Assembly (NCBI GenBank): GCA_964508025.1 | Contig: CAZDSF010000013.1 | Span: 1-64,000 of the forward strand | DNA length: 64,000 nt | Origin: JAAZNO01 sp964508025 | Lineage (GTDB): Bacteria > Chloroflexota > Anaerolineae > B4-G1 > SLSP01 | Direction: 5' to 3' | Shown: positions 1-8,784 of the stretch, piece after piece | Layout of the letters: every line of letters begins with the position of its first letter | Numbering within the stretch: the first letter of the stretch is position 1 | Notes under the pieces: generated by a model | What the model was told of the DNA's origin: nothing | Seen by the model: the letters and a program-made list of their open reading frames with translations, nothing else | Databases searched by the model: none | Made by a program: the position numbers and the translations under genes

Positions 1-327
1 CTCGCCGTTGAGGGTGAAGGTGATGCTGAGGTTGTCCGGCGTGAATTTGCCGCTATCCAGCTGATAGCGCAGGGTGAGCGCGCCGGTATCGAGCGTGAGC
101 GCGCCGCCCTCATCGCGTACAGTGAAGGCGGGCGGCGTCTCCGTAGTGCGCGTGGGGAAGGCGTAGGTGGCGCGATCCTCGAAGCGCCCGTTCTCCGCCC
201 ATTCCAGGCGGATCATGCGGGGCGTCAGCACGGTGAAGCGAGCGTTGCCGCGCACCACCATGCTCGCGGGGTGGGCCTGCGGCTGCCCGCGAAAACGGAT
301 TCGGTCGAAGAGAGAAGATGGGTTCAT
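1..327 (-). CDS. Glycoside hydrolase family 31 protein, N-terminal fragment (partial)
   Basis: The gene starts at an ATG at 325-327, behind a good ribosome site (AAGGAG, 7-8 bases upstream), and runs off the left edge after 109 codons. The visible part has the N-terminal beta-sandwich signature of GH31 alpha-glucosidases and xylosidases: a stretch reading RFTVLTPRMIRLEW, then a phenylalanine-glutamate-aspartate-arginine turn and a LTLRYQL strand. In GH31 proteins this region precedes the catalytic barrel and helps shape the active site. The catalytic aspartates lie outside the window, so the substrate (alpha-glucoside, alpha-xyloside or other) cannot be told. No signal peptide is visible, which suggests a cytoplasmic enzyme. 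Confidence 0.8.
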   Translation of the reverse strand, partial: MNPSSLFDRIRFRGQPQAHPASMVVRGNARFTVLTPRMIRLEWAENGRFEDRATYAFPTRTTETPPAFTVRDEGGALTLDTGALTLRYQLDSGKFTPDNLSITFTLNGE

Positions 328-351
328 ATTTGAAGCTCCTTGAAAATAGTT

Positions 352-401
352 GTAACGCGAAGCGTCTGCTTCGCGCACGCGAACTAGACAGTTCGCGCTA
401 C
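352..401. repeat. Double palindromic repeat of the GTAG...CTAC type
   Basis: Two adjacent hairpins, GCGAAGC-GTCT-GCTTCGC and GCGAACT-AGAC-AGTTCGC, sit between outer ends GTAACGCG and CGCGCTAC. The two loops (GTCT and AGAC) are complementary, so the whole unit is nearly its own reverse complement. The antiporter's TAG stop codon lies in the second hairpin, so its last five residues are encoded by the repeat. A shorter relative lies at 1959-1980, and a structurally similar one at 57064-57112. Confidence 0.65.
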
Positions 402-1850
402 ATTAAGGTTCAATCTGCTTATAACGGCTTCGAGTGAAGATTTTTCAGACAGCACCAGCAATGTGTCGCCGGCTTGCAGAACCAATCCTCCGTAGGGGAT
501 GATGAAATCGTTATCCCTGGCAACGAGAATGACCAGGAAATCATCGGGGAGCTGCAGCTCGAAGATGGCTTTTCCGGCCACTTTCGAGCCAGCCGGGAGG
601 GTGAGTTCCTGGAGCTCGCTTTTGAAGCCGCCCATCGGCGTATATTCGATGGGATAGGTGCGCTTGGGGAGGATGGGCGCTTCCACGCCTAGCCAGCGAG
701 CCGCCAGGGGAATTGAGGTGCCTTGCAACAAGACGGAAGTCAGCACGATGAAGAAGATCACGTTGAAAATCAACTCGGCCTGTTGCAGCCCCGCGAGCAG
801 GGGGAACGTCGCCAGGATGATGGGCGCCGCGCCGCGCAAGCCCACCCAAGAGACGAAGGTCTTTTCGCGCCAGTTTAATGCGCCGGGCAGCAGGCCGATG
901 AATACGCTCGCTGGCCGGGCGATGAACATGAGACAAGCCGCCACCAGCAGCGCGAGTCCGCTGGTGGGGAGCAAGCGCGAAGGGAATACCAGCAGGCCCA
1001 GGGTGAGAAACATCGTGATTTGCATGATCCAGGCCAGGCCATCATGGAAATGCGACAGGCTGCGCTTATGGATGAAGTCGTGATGCCCCAGCACAATCCC
1101 TGCCAGATAGACCGCCAAAAAGCCGCTGCCGCCCAGGATGGCGGTCAGGCCAAAGGTAAGCAATACGAGCGCTAAGGTCAAAACCGGGTAGAGACCTTCG
1201 TGCCCTAACTTGATGCGGTTGATGAGCCACAGTATGCCCCGGCCCATGCCATATCCCACCACTGCGCCCACGAGCATTTGTTGGAAAAACAACCTGATCA
1301 GGCTCCAGGGTGAGAGGTCTGGATGCGTGATCAACTGGATCAACCCAACGGTCAAAAAGATCGCCATCGGGTCATTGCTGCCCGATTCCAGTTCTAGCAA
1401 GGGTTTCAGCTTCCCCTTGAGGCTGATACCTTTCGCGCGCAATACCGAGAACACCGCCGCTGCGTCGGTGGATGAGACAATCGAACCGAGCAGCAGTCCT
1501 TCGAGTAACGACACTTTGAACACGAGGCTGGCAAAAACGCCTGTCATCAACGCGGTAATGAAAACCCCCAAAGTAGCCAGCAGCCAGCTTTCTTTAGCTA
1601 CCGGACGAACTTTGTCCCATTCGGTGCTGAGTCCGCCGGAGAACAGGATCAACACCAGCGCAATCACGCTGATAAACTGCGCCAGGGCGGGATCGTCGAA
1701 GTAAATGCCGCCAGGCCCTTCGGAGCCGGCTAACATACCCAGGATCAAGAAAGCCAGGAGCGCGGGGATGCCGAAGCGATCGGAGATTTTGCTCACCAGC
1801 ACACTCACGAATAGCAAAACGGCTGCCCCTATGAGGATATATTCGTTCAT
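384..1850 (-). CDS. K+/H+ antiporter of the CPA1 NhaP2/CvrA type with C-terminal RCK_C domain
   Basis: This 488-residue protein starts with a hydrophobic helix and has about 12 membrane segments over residues 1-395, typical of the sodium/hydrogen exchanger fold. SGGLSTEWDKVRP and the SSTDAAAVFSVLRAKG motif match NhaP2-type antiporters; the acidic residues of the latter bind the cation. After the last helix come about 85 cytoplasmic residues (from AGSKVAGKAIFELQLP to the end) that look like a TrkA_C/RCK_C regulatory domain. Proteins of this form export K+ (or Na+) in exchange for protons. The gene stands alone, with ThuA-like and GH31 genes around it on the same strand. The last residues (VARTV and stop) are written by an intergenic palindrome that has invaded or defined the 3' end. 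Confidence 0.85.
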   Translation of the reverse strand: MNEYILIGAAVLLFVSVLVSKISDRFGIPALLAFLILGMLAGSEGPGGIYFDDPALAQFISVIALVLILFSGGLSTEWDKVRPVAKESWLLATLGVFITALMTGVFASLVFKVSLLEGLLLGSIVSSTDAAAVFSVLRAKGISLKGKLKPLLELESGSNDPMAIFLTVGLIQLITHPDLSPWSLIRLFFQQMLVGAVVGYGMGRGILWLINRIKLGHEGLYPVLTLALVLLTFGLTAILGGSGFLAVYLAGIVLGHHDFIHKRSLSHFHDGLAWIMQITMFLTLGLLVFPSRLLPTSGLALLVAACLMFIARPASVFIGLLPGALNWREKTFVSWVGLRGAAPIILATFPLLAGLQQAELIFNVIFFIVLTSVLLQGTSIPLAARWLGVEAPILPKRTYPIEYTPMGGFKSELQELTLPAGSKVAGKAIFELQLPDDFLVILVARDNDFIIPYGGLVLQAGDTLLVLSEKSSLEAVISRLNLNVARTV

Positions 1851-1958
1851 GGCCTGTGTACCCCTTGAGTTTTAGCAAATATTCAGGTCCAACGGATCAT
1901 GATTTCCTCCTGTGAAAATCGGTAAATCTCAGACCACAAAATCACTCGCATAGCAAAC

Positions 1959-1980
1959 GTAGCGCGAACTAAAGTTCGCT
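1959..1980. repeat. Short palindromic repeat (GTAGCGCGAACT family)
   Basis: This begins GTAGCGCGAACT and folds back through AGTTCGC. It is the same core as the second hairpin at 352-401 and lies between the ThuA-like and antiporter genes. The rest of this 174-base spacer shows no convincing gene. Confidence 0.5.
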
Positions 1981-2024
1981 CTCCTGTTGCAGATAACGAG
2001 TCAGCGAGATACTCCCCCTACTCT

Positions 2025-2753
2025 CTACTTCAGCCTTTCCAGCGGTTCCGGGCGATGCCCAAAGGTAACAGCTGGCCCAGGAATGGGTGCAGCCCAGCGC
2101 ACGGCGTTGGCGAGCACTTGCTGAATCTCCGGCTGGTAGAAGATCGGGTAGGTCTCATGGCCGGGGCGGAAGTAGAAGATTTTGCCCTTACCGCGCTGAT
2201 AACAGCAGCCGCTGCGGAAAACCTCCCCACCCTCGAACCAGCTGATGAAGACCAGCGTATCCGGCGCGGGAATGTCGAAGCGCTCTCCGTACATCTCCGC
2301 GTGCGGAATCTCGATGAATTCGCCCAGCCCTTCAGCGATCGGATGACCCGGCTCCACCACCCAGAGCCGCTCCTTCTCACCAGCCTCGCGCCACTTGAGA
2401 TCGCACGTCGTCCCCATGAGTTTCCTGAAGATCTTGGCGTAATGGCCGGAGTGCAACACGATCAGGCCCATCCCCTCCAGCACACGGCGGTAGACGCGCT
2501 CGACGATGACATCCTGCACCTCGCCATGCGCCGTATGGCCCCACCAAAGCAGCACATCCGTCTCGGCGAGCACGGCATCCGCGAGGCCGTGCTCCGGCTC
2601 GTCGAGCGTCGCCGTGCGGACGGAATGACCCCGCGCCCGCAACGGCGCCGCCAGCGCCTCGTGAATGCCATCGGGATAAAGGCGCGCCACTTCTGGATGC
2701 TGTTTCTCATGGCGATATTCATTCCAAACTGTGATGCGTAGAGGGTCTTCCAT
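2025..2753 (-). CDS. ThuA-like (trehalose utilisation) domain protein
   Basis: The ATG at 2751-2753 was chosen because GAGGAG lies 7 bases before it; a longer reading frame extends upstream into a repeat element. The 242-residue protein matches the ThuA class I glutamine amidotransferase-like fold: ITVWNEYRHE at the start, LLWWGHTAHGEV near residue 75, LIVLHSGHYAKIFRKLMG near 105, and a C-terminal GKIFYFRPGHETYP block. ThuA proteins act in trehalose or sucrose uptake and oxidation in rhizobia, and the family is widespread in sugar catabolism. The glycosidase two genes away is loosely consistent with a carbohydrate role. The exact reaction is unknown for this subfamily. Confidence 0.85.
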   Translation of the reverse strand: MEDPLRITVWNEYRHEKQHPEVARLYPDGIHEALAAPLRARGHSVRTATLDEPEHGLADAVLAETDVLLWWGHTAHGEVQDVIVERVYRRVLEGMGLIVLHSGHYAKIFRKLMGTTCDLKWREAGEKERLWVVEPGHPIAEGLGEFIEIPHAEMYGERFDIPAPDTLVFISWFEGGEVFRSGCCYQRGKGKIFYFRPGHETYPIFYQPEIQQVLANAVRWAAPIPGPAVTFGHRPEPLERLK

Positions 2754-2767
2754 GATAGTCTCCTCAT

Positions 2768-2848
2768 AAATAGTAATGAGTAAGCAGTGAGGGGTGAGCA
2801 GTTTGGGCACAGCCAACTGCGTACTGCTCACTGCTCTCTACTCTCTAC
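2768..2848 (-). repeat. Heptamer-built 5'UTR repeat element, copy A
   Basis: Read on the minus strand, this starts GTAGAGAGTAGAGAGCAGTG, has a central AACTGCTCACC arm complementary to the first half, and ends CATTACTATTT four bases before the GAGGAG ribosome site of the ThuA-like gene. It belongs to the family also seen at 7812, 22619, 24366, 53378 and 59845. Confidence 0.75.
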
Positions 2849-2938
2849 AAATACAGACCGACCCGAACTTCTCCGAGAAAACTTACTGAGGCTAACTATA
2901 GCACAATTCTCAGATGATAAAAGACACAGCAATACACG

Positions 2939-2944
2939 TATAAT
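2939..2944 (+). promoter_or_regulatory. Candidate -10 box upstream of the subtilase gene
   Basis: A perfect TATAAT stands 66 bases before the start codon at 3010. No good -35 hexamer lies 16-18 bases upstream (GATAAA is the best), so the call rests on the -10 box and its position in an AT-rich stretch. Confidence 0.4.
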
Positions 2945-3009
2945 AAGGATGTAGGGTTGATCTGTGACGCGCACATTCCGTTATCGGTCGTCATTCGGAG
3001 ACAACATTC

Positions 3010-6000
3010 ATGAGAGCCGCACACAAAAGACGGGCGCAACAGGCGCGACGGCTCGCGCTGCTGCTGTGCATCCTGCTCATCTCGCTTTCAGCAAACCATC
3101 ACTGCCCCGATTGTCTGCTGGAGATCGAGACCACGGCGCGCGTATTGCAGGCAGAAGCAGCAAGCGCACCCGCGACCTCACGCGCCGATGGCGGACGGGT
3201 GCGCACCGAAGCGCTGCCCCTCATCGGCGCGAGCGAGTATCACGCCGCCGACATCCTCGGCGCGGGCGTGAAAGTCGCGGTCATAGATGAGCACTTCGCG
3301 GGCCTCGCCGAGCGCATCGCCGAGGGTGAACTGCCTCCTACCCTCATCACCCGCCGCTTCAGCGCCGTTGGTGAGAGCGCCGGAATGCTGGCGGCAGGCG
3401 GCGCCGCCCACGGCGTCGCCTGCGCCGAGATCATCCATGATATCGCGCCCCAAGCACAACTTTACCTGATTCAGGTGGATAATCTGATCAACACGCTGGA
3501 AGCCGTGCTCAAGTATCTGCGCGCGGAAGGGATGCGCGTGGTATCCATCTCCATGTCCACCCTCTCGCCGAGTCGGGGCGATGGAACCGGGCGCGTCGCC
3601 GATAGCCCCGCGCCCCTCTACGCGCTCCTCGATGCGGCCCGCGCCGACGGGATGCTGCTCATCAAAAGCGTGGGCAATTACGCGCAACAACACTATCGCG
3701 GCGCTTTTCTCGACGCCGATGGCAGCGGCTGGCACGAGTTCGGGCGTTCGCGGATGGGCATCGCCCATCAACGCCTGCCCGTGCGGCTACAGCAAGGCAA
3801 ACCCGTGAACCTCACCCTGACATGGGACGATTGGAGCGAAGATCCCCTGCGCCCGGCGACCGGCTTCACCTACGAGCTCTACCTGTTCGATGCGCGGGGC
3901 GCGGAAATGGCGCGCAGCGTCGCGCCGCGCGAGGGCGGCCCGCCGGTGCAAAGTCTCACCTTCACTCCCCGCTTCGATGGCCTGTACGAGATCGGAATCC
4001 GGCGCGGCGGGACATTCACCCAAAGCCACACACTCGACATCTTCGCCGTGGGCGAAGGCGCAGCGCTGACCGCCGCCATCACGCCCGAACACAGCCTGGG
4101 CGTCCCCGCCGATGCTCGCAGCGTCCTGGCAGTGGGCGCGGTCAACGTGAGCAGCGGGCGCCCCGTCCCCACCAGCTCACGCGGCCCCACCACCGATGGG
4201 CGCATCAAGCCCGATCTGAGCAGCTACAGCTTCGTCTCCGTCGCCTCGCCGGAGTACGGCCCCTACGGCTTCGGCGGAACGTCTGCCGCGGCGCCCCACG
4301 TCGCCGGCATGGCCGCTCTGCTGCTCAGCGCGCCAGGGCAGCGCGATCTGCCGGTAGCCGCGCTGGAAGCGCAACTGCTGGCAGCCGCCCGCGACCGGGG
4401 CGCACCCGGCCCCGACGCACTCTGGGGCGCGGGTGTGGCCCAACTGCCGCCCCTCGATGTCATCGTGCGCGACATTGCCGCGCCGATTCCCCACCGCGAC
4501 CCGGCCCGTCGCTTCATCAAAGTCAGCGTCGAGCGCTCCGACGGCAGCCCGCTGTTGGGGCTAAGCGCCGCCGATTTCGAGGTCGCGGTGGGCAGCGCAA
4601 CCACGCCGGTACTGACTACGCGAAGCGCAGGCAGCGCCTATCTGCTGGAAATCAGCCCGCCGCCGCTGCCACCCGGCGTCTACGCGGTGGAAGTGACAAC
4701 CCATGGCCGCAGCGCGCGCGCCGAGGCCCTCCTCACGCTGCCGGAAGCTCCGCCGCCGCACGCCGCGCCGCTTCTGGAAGTGATCGTCGCCAGCGCCGCG
4801 CCCCGCATCGGCGATCCGCTGCGCCTGCTGGCGAGCGTTTCGGGAAGGCGACCCCAGGATCCGATGCTTCCCCTCCGCATCGGCGCACTCGTGACGCGCC
4901 CCGACGGCGAGGTGGACACCCTCACCTTCCACGATGACGGCTTGCACGATGAAGGCGTCGCCGGCGATGGCGTGTACGGCGGCTGGTATCCCCGCACCAC
5001 CCTGGCGGGCAGCTATCACCTCGAAATCATGGCGGTGAGCGGCAGAGAGCTGCTCACCGCTGCGCCGCCGGAGAGCCGCCTCGAGCTGGTCATCAACGTG
5101 CAGCCCGATTTCTCCGACGCCGACGGCGACGGTCTGCCCGACGCCTGGGAGCGGGCGATGGGCCTCCGCGTGGGCGTCAATGACGCGCACCAGGACCCTG
5201 ATGGCGACGGGCTGAGCAACCTGGAGGAGTTCCTCTACGGCGCCGATCCCCTGAACTGGGATACTGACGACGACGGGCTGAGCGACGGGGCCGAAATCTT
5301 CGGCTACTTCCGCACCTCACCCTTCAACGCCGATACCGACCTGGGCAGCGTGGACGATGGCTCAGAGTTGCGCCGGGGCACCCATCCGCTCAACCCCGCC
5401 GATGATTTTCGGGATGGCGTGCCCTTCTTTCTGCCGTTGCAGCTGCGGCCTTTCACCCCCCGCCCGCGCCCTCGAAACCACGCGGTTGCCGGGGATTTCG
5501 TGTGGCTCGCCACCGATGGCGGCGTCATCCGCTGGGATCGCGCCGACCGCACCTATGTCGCCTTCACACAGACCGACGGATTGCTCCATGACACGGTCTA
5601 CGCGGTGCTGCACGACGCCGAGGGTTGGCTCTGGATCGGCACACAGGGCGGCGCGAGCCGCTTCGATGGCGCGCGCTGGCGGAATTTCGACGCGCGCGAT
5701 GGCCTGCCTCACCCCAGCGTCCGCGCGCTGACGCTGGCCCCCGACGGCAGCGTGTGGGCGGCGACGGCGCTGGGCGCGGCCCGCTTCGACGGCGCGCGAT
5801 GGCAGGCTGCGCCCCCGTCGCCCGTGATCGAGCTTTACGCCATCACGGCAGATAGCGCCGGGCGGGTATGGATCGGCGGGCAAAACGGCGCGGCCTTTCT
5901 GGAAAGCGGCCGCTGGCATTCACTGAAAGCCCTGGCGGATACCTGGATCACGACGCTGGCGGCATACGCCAACGGGCAGGTATGGCTCGGCACATGGGGC

Positions 6001-7227
6001 GCGGGTTTAGCGATGCTCGACGCCGCCGCGCCAGGCGACATCACATGGATCACCCGCGGCGACGGGCTGGGCGACAACTACGTCGCGGCGCTGCTGCAAG
6101 ATGCAGCCGGCGTCCTGTGGGCGCGCACGCTCGACGGCCTCAGCGCCTTCGATGGAAACGGCTGGACGCTCTTCACCGCCGATACGGTCATCCAAAGGCA
6201 GGCCCGTTACCAGGCTCCCATCGGCGAGGCTGTGCATCGCTGGTTCGGCAGCCGTCCCCTCGCCGAGCTGCCCCTCGAGCTCTATATGATGATGACGGCA
6301 GAGCAACGCCCCTGGTTCGGCGTCGCCGGGCGCGCCGAAACCGCCGCCGGGACGTGGGTTCACTACCAGACGCCTCTCCGCGAGGGCATCTCGGCGCTGG
6401 CGCTCGATGCGCGCGGGCGGGTGTGGGCCGCTACGGGCAGCAGCCTCAGCGTGTTCGATGGGGAGCGCTGGACCATGCACACTCCGTTCGAGGGACTGCC
6501 GGAAAGGCGCATCGTCGCGCTGGCGGCAGATGTCAGCGGCGCGGTGTGGGCCGGCGCCGATGGCGCGGGCGTCCTCAAAGCGGACGGGCGCACATGGTCG
6601 CGTCTCGATGCACGCGACGGGCTGGTGAGCTCGTTCATCTACGCGGTCGCCGTGGAACCCAACGGGGATGTCTGGTTCGGATCGGGCGGCGGACGAAACG
6701 GCGTGAGTCGCCTGCGGCCCAGCAGCGGCGCGTGGCTCACCGTCACCCGCGCCGACGTATTGGGCGGCGACAGCATCCGCGCCATCGCGCTCGATCCACA
6801 GGGCGCTGTCTGGTTCGGCAGCGAGCGCAGCGTGGCGCGCTTCGAGGGCGGCATTTGGGCGCCGCCCATCCCTACCCCGGCGCCGGTTAACGCCGCGGCA
6901 GTGGATGCGAGCGGGCAGCTATGGATCGGCACGTCGCAAGGGCTGGCGTATCTCGAAGCGGGGCGTTGGATCGCCATCGCCAACCCCGATGCAGCGGCGC
7001 CGTTGGTCGTGCGCGACATTGGCATCGCGCCGAATGGGGCGTTGTGGTGCGCGACGCCGATTGGCGCGTGGATTTTCGATCCCGGCGAGGGCAGCTGGCG
7101 CGCGCTCACCGCCGCCGATGGGCCGCTTTCGGACGACGTGTGGAAGATCGTTCAGGATGAAGCAGGGCAACTCTGGTTCGCCACATCGAAGGGGCTGTCT
7201 CTGTGGGTGCCTGATCCAGGTGATTAA
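3010..7227 (+). CDS. Secreted S8 (subtilisin-like) protease with calcium-repeat and regulator-type beta-propeller domains
   Basis: This 1405-residue exported protein opens with a basic n-region and a hydrophobic helix (about residues 15-28). The subtilase triad is visible: Asp93 in AVIDEHF, His134 in GAAHGVA, and Ser425 in GGTSAAAPHVAG. An Ig-like or pre-propeptide-like region follows. Near residues 698-790 come aspartate-rich DADGDGLPD/DPDGDGLSN repeats like thrombospondin type 3 calcium sites. From about 830 to the end run many blades of the type WIGTQGGASRFDG, the ligand-sensing propeller normally found outside hybrid two-component kinases. No kinase, membrane anchor or sorting signal follows. 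The ECF sigma gene starts 41 bases downstream, so co-regulation is possible. Substrate and sensed ligand are unknown. Confidence 0.85.
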   Translation: MRAAHKRRAQQARRLALLLCILLISLSANHHCPDCLLEIETTARVLQAEAASAPATSRADGGRVRTEALPLIGASEYHAADILGAGVKVAVIDEHFAGLAERIAEGELPPTLITRRFSAVGESAGMLAAGGAAHGVACAEIIHDIAPQAQLYLIQVDNLINTLEAVLKYLRAEGMRVVSISMSTLSPSRGDGTGRVADSPAPLYALLDAARADGMLLIKSVGNYAQQHYRGAFLDADGSGWHEFGRSRMGIAHQRLPVRLQQGKPVNLTLTWDDWSEDPLRPATGFTYELYLFDARGAEMARSVAPREGGPPVQSLTFTPRFDGLYEIGIRRGGTFTQSHTLDIFAVGEGAALTAAITPEHSLGVPADARSVLAVGAVNVSSGRPVPTSSRGPTTDGRIKPDLSSYSFVSVASPEYGPYGFGGTSAAAPHVAGMAALLLSAPGQRDLPVAALEAQLLAAARDRGAPGPDALWGAGVAQLPPLDVIVRDIAAPIPHRDPARRFIKVSVERSDGSPLLGLSAADFEVAVGSATTPVLTTRSAGSAYLLEISPPPLPPGVYAVEVTTHGRSARAEALLTLPEAPPPHAAPLLEVIVASAAPRIGDPLRLLASVSGRRPQDPMLPLRIGALVTRPDGEVDTLTFHDDGLHDEGVAGDGVYGGWYPRTTLAGSYHLEIMAVSGRELLTAAPPESRLELVINVQPDFSDADGDGLPDAWERAMGLRVGVNDAHQDPDGDGLSNLEEFLYGADPLNWDTDDDGLSDGAEIFGYFRTSPFNADTDLGSVDDGSELRRGTHPLNPADDFRDGVPFFLPLQLRPFTPRPRPRNHAVAGDFVWLATDGGVIRWDRADRTYVAFTQTDGLLHDTVYAVLHDAEGWLWIGTQGGASRFDGARWRNFDARDGLPHPSVRALTLAPDGSVWAATALGAARFDGARWQAAPPSPVIELYAITADSAGRVWIGGQNGAAFLESGRWHSLKALADTWITTLAAYANGQVWLGTWGAGLAMLDAAAPGDITWITRGDGLGDNYVAALLQDAAGVLWARTLDGLSAFDGNGWTLFTADTVIQRQARYQAPIGEAVHRWFGSRPLAELPLELYMMMTAEQRPWFGVAGRAETAAGTWVHYQTPLREGISALALDARGRVWAATGSSLSVFDGERWTMHTPFEGLPERRIVALAADVSGAVWAGADGAGVLKADGRTWSRLDARDGLVSSFIYAVAVEPNGDVWFGSGGGRNGVSRLRPSSGAWLTVTRADVLGGDSIRAIALDPQGAVWFGSERSVARFEGGIWAPPIPTPAPVNAAAVDASGQLWIGTSQGLAYLEAGRWIAIANPDAAAPLVVRDIGIAPNGALWCATPIGAWIFDPGEGSWRALTAADGPLSDDVWKIVQDEAGQLWFATSKGLSLWVPDPGD

Positions 7228-7267
7228 AATCGCGCGCATTTGCGTATAAGCTGATGAGTGTGTAGCC

Positions 7268-7825
7268 ATGACCGATACCCTGAAACTTATCCAGGATTGG
7301 CAAGCCGGCGACGAGCGCGCGGCGGAGGCGCTCTATGCAGCACACCGCGATCGCGCCTTCCGGCTGGCGTATGGCTTGCTGGGCGACGCCGAGGATGCGG
7401 AGGAAGCCGCGCAGGATGCGTTGACGTATGCGCTCGCGCACATCCATCAGTATGCGCCCGAACGCGCGAGCTTCGGCACCTGGCTGCACACGATCACCGT
7501 GAGCCGCTGCCGGGATCGCCAGCGGCGCAAGCGACTGGCAAGCTTCTCGCTGACCGAATGGCTGGGTCTGGGACGCGATATACCCGCCCCGGAGCCGGGG
7601 CCGGAGGCTGCCGTCATCGCAGCGGAAGGACGCGATGCCCTGCTACACGCAATCCAGGGCTTAAATCCACCGCTGCGAGAAGCGTTGGTGCTGCGCTATT
7701 GGGCGGGGCATACTTTTCAGGAAATCGCCGACATCATGGATTGCCCGCTGCCCACCGCCCAATCGCGGGTGCGGCTGGCGTACCAGCAGTTGCGGGCGAA
7801 GCTGGGAATCGTTCGTAGAGAGTAG
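7268..7825 (+). CDS. ECF-type RNA polymerase sigma factor
   Basis: The 185-residue protein has the two-domain layout of group 4 sigma factors. Region 2 (about residues 10-80) includes AYGLLGDAEDAEEAAQDAL and a basic RDRQRRKR end. A proline-rich linker follows, then region 4 (about 120-180) with LNPPLREALVLRYWAGHTFQEIA and a helix-turn-helix. It should direct transcription of a small regulon. The zinc-finger protein 99 bases downstream is its likely anti-sigma factor. The stop codon TAG lies within the first bases of a repeat element, so the last residues (RRE) come from that element. Confidence 0.9.
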   Translation: MTDTLKLIQDWQAGDERAAEALYAAHRDRAFRLAYGLLGDAEDAEEAAQDALTYALAHIHQYAPERASFGTWLHTITVSRCRDRQRRKRLASFSLTEWLGLGRDIPAPEPGPEAAVIAAEGRDALLHAIQGLNPPLREALVLRYWAGHTFQEIADIMDCPLPTAQSRVRLAYQQLRAKLGIVRRE

Positions 7826-7908
7826 AAAGTAGTGCGCAGTGAGCGGTGAGCGGTGAGCAGTGTGCAGACTTCGCACTATGGACTGCTCTCTGCTCACCAG
7901 TTACTAGG
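7812..7908 (+). repeat. Heptamer-built 5'UTR repeat element, copy B
   Basis: The element runs from TTCGTAGAGAG through GTGAGCG-type heptamers to CCAGTTACTAGG, six bases before the AAGGAG ribosome site of the anti-sigma gene. It overlaps the end of the sigma gene and supplies its stop. It is a diverged member of the family. Confidence 0.7.
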
Positions 7909-7924
7909 TGAAAGGAGTTCAACC

Positions 7925-8707
7925 ATGAACCGACATTTGACCGAAGATGAGTGCATTGGCTACGTGCATCACACGTTGACCGATGCTGAACGCGAGAGCT
8001 TCGACCAACATTTGGCGACGTGCGCCGCGTGCCGGGCGGAGCTGGAAACGCACACCCAACAACAAGCCGCATTCCAGAAGCGATTGCAAGCGGAGCTGGC
8101 AACAGTTTCCCCCTCCCCGCGAATGCGCTTCGCGGCGATTGCGCCCAGGGTACGGAAGTCGCAGCGCGGAATCTGGCTGCGGCAGCCGCTGGCAGCGTTC
8201 GTCGCTTTTGCGCCAACCTTCGTCGCCGTGAGCGGCGCGCTTCTGGCGATCATCGGGCTGCTGCGCAACGTCACCTGGCCCGCCATGGGCCTGCATCAGG
8301 ATCACTCGCTCTCGCTGCCGTTTGCGGCGGGACTGATGTTCGGCGCGCCGGTGCTCAGTCATTGGCGACAGGAACGCCGACAATCCCACAAACTGGCCTG
8401 GACGTGGACGGCAACCATCGCGCTGTGGCTGGGAACCGCCGTACTGGGATTGTACGAGATCGCACTTCTGCGCGAGATGCTGCTGCGCGCATACATGCGC
8501 TTCGGCCCTTCGTCCGCACAGCTGCTGTGGCAGGCTGAAGCGTTGAGCAGCTGGGGCGTGTTCTTCATGGGCGCGGCGTGGATCGCGCTAGTCATCGGCG
8601 GCGGCGAGTACCATTACCGGCACATAGGGCGGCGCGCCTCGTGGCGGCTCTTCGCGTGGACGGTGGGTGCGCAGCTCGCCCTGTTGGCGCTGCCGCTGAT
8701 TGTGTAA
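7925..8707 (+). CDS. Membrane anti-sigma factor with N-terminal zinc finger
   Basis: The start is the ATG at 7925, 9 bases after AAGGAG. In the 260-residue protein, residues 25-40 hold the His-x3-Cys-x2-Cys motif (His29, Cys33, Cys36) of ZAS-type anti-sigma domains, which sequester the ECF sigma factor encoded just upstream. About five hydrophobic segments follow, so the domain is tethered at the cytoplasmic face. The last 95 residues (ending GGGEYHYRHIGRRASWRLFA and a final helix) closely resemble the stand-alone 114-residue membrane protein at 10950-11294. The signal that releases the sigma factor is not evident. Confidence 0.88.
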   Translation: MNRHLTEDECIGYVHHTLTDAERESFDQHLATCAACRAELETHTQQQAAFQKRLQAELATVSPSPRMRFAAIAPRVRKSQRGIWLRQPLAAFVAFAPTFVAVSGALLAIIGLLRNVTWPAMGLHQDHSLSLPFAAGLMFGAPVLSHWRQERRQSHKLAWTWTATIALWLGTAVLGLYEIALLREMLLRAYMRFGPSSAQLLWQAEALSSWGVFFMGAAWIALVIGGGEYHYRHIGRRASWRLFAWTVGAQLALLALPLIV

Positions 8708-8730
8708 AGCCCGACGGGACACATTCGTTA

Positions 8731-8770
8731 CTCAGCCATTCGCCATTTGCCATTCGCAGACTCGCCATTC
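8731..8770. repeat. CCATTCG heptamer repeat
   Basis: Short tandem copies of CCATTCG/CCATTTG, partly degenerate, fill most of the gap between the anti-sigma and glycosyltransferase genes. They are spaced by seven bases, like the other microsatellites in this window. Confidence 0.6.
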
Positions 8771-8784
8771 AAAGGATATCCACT

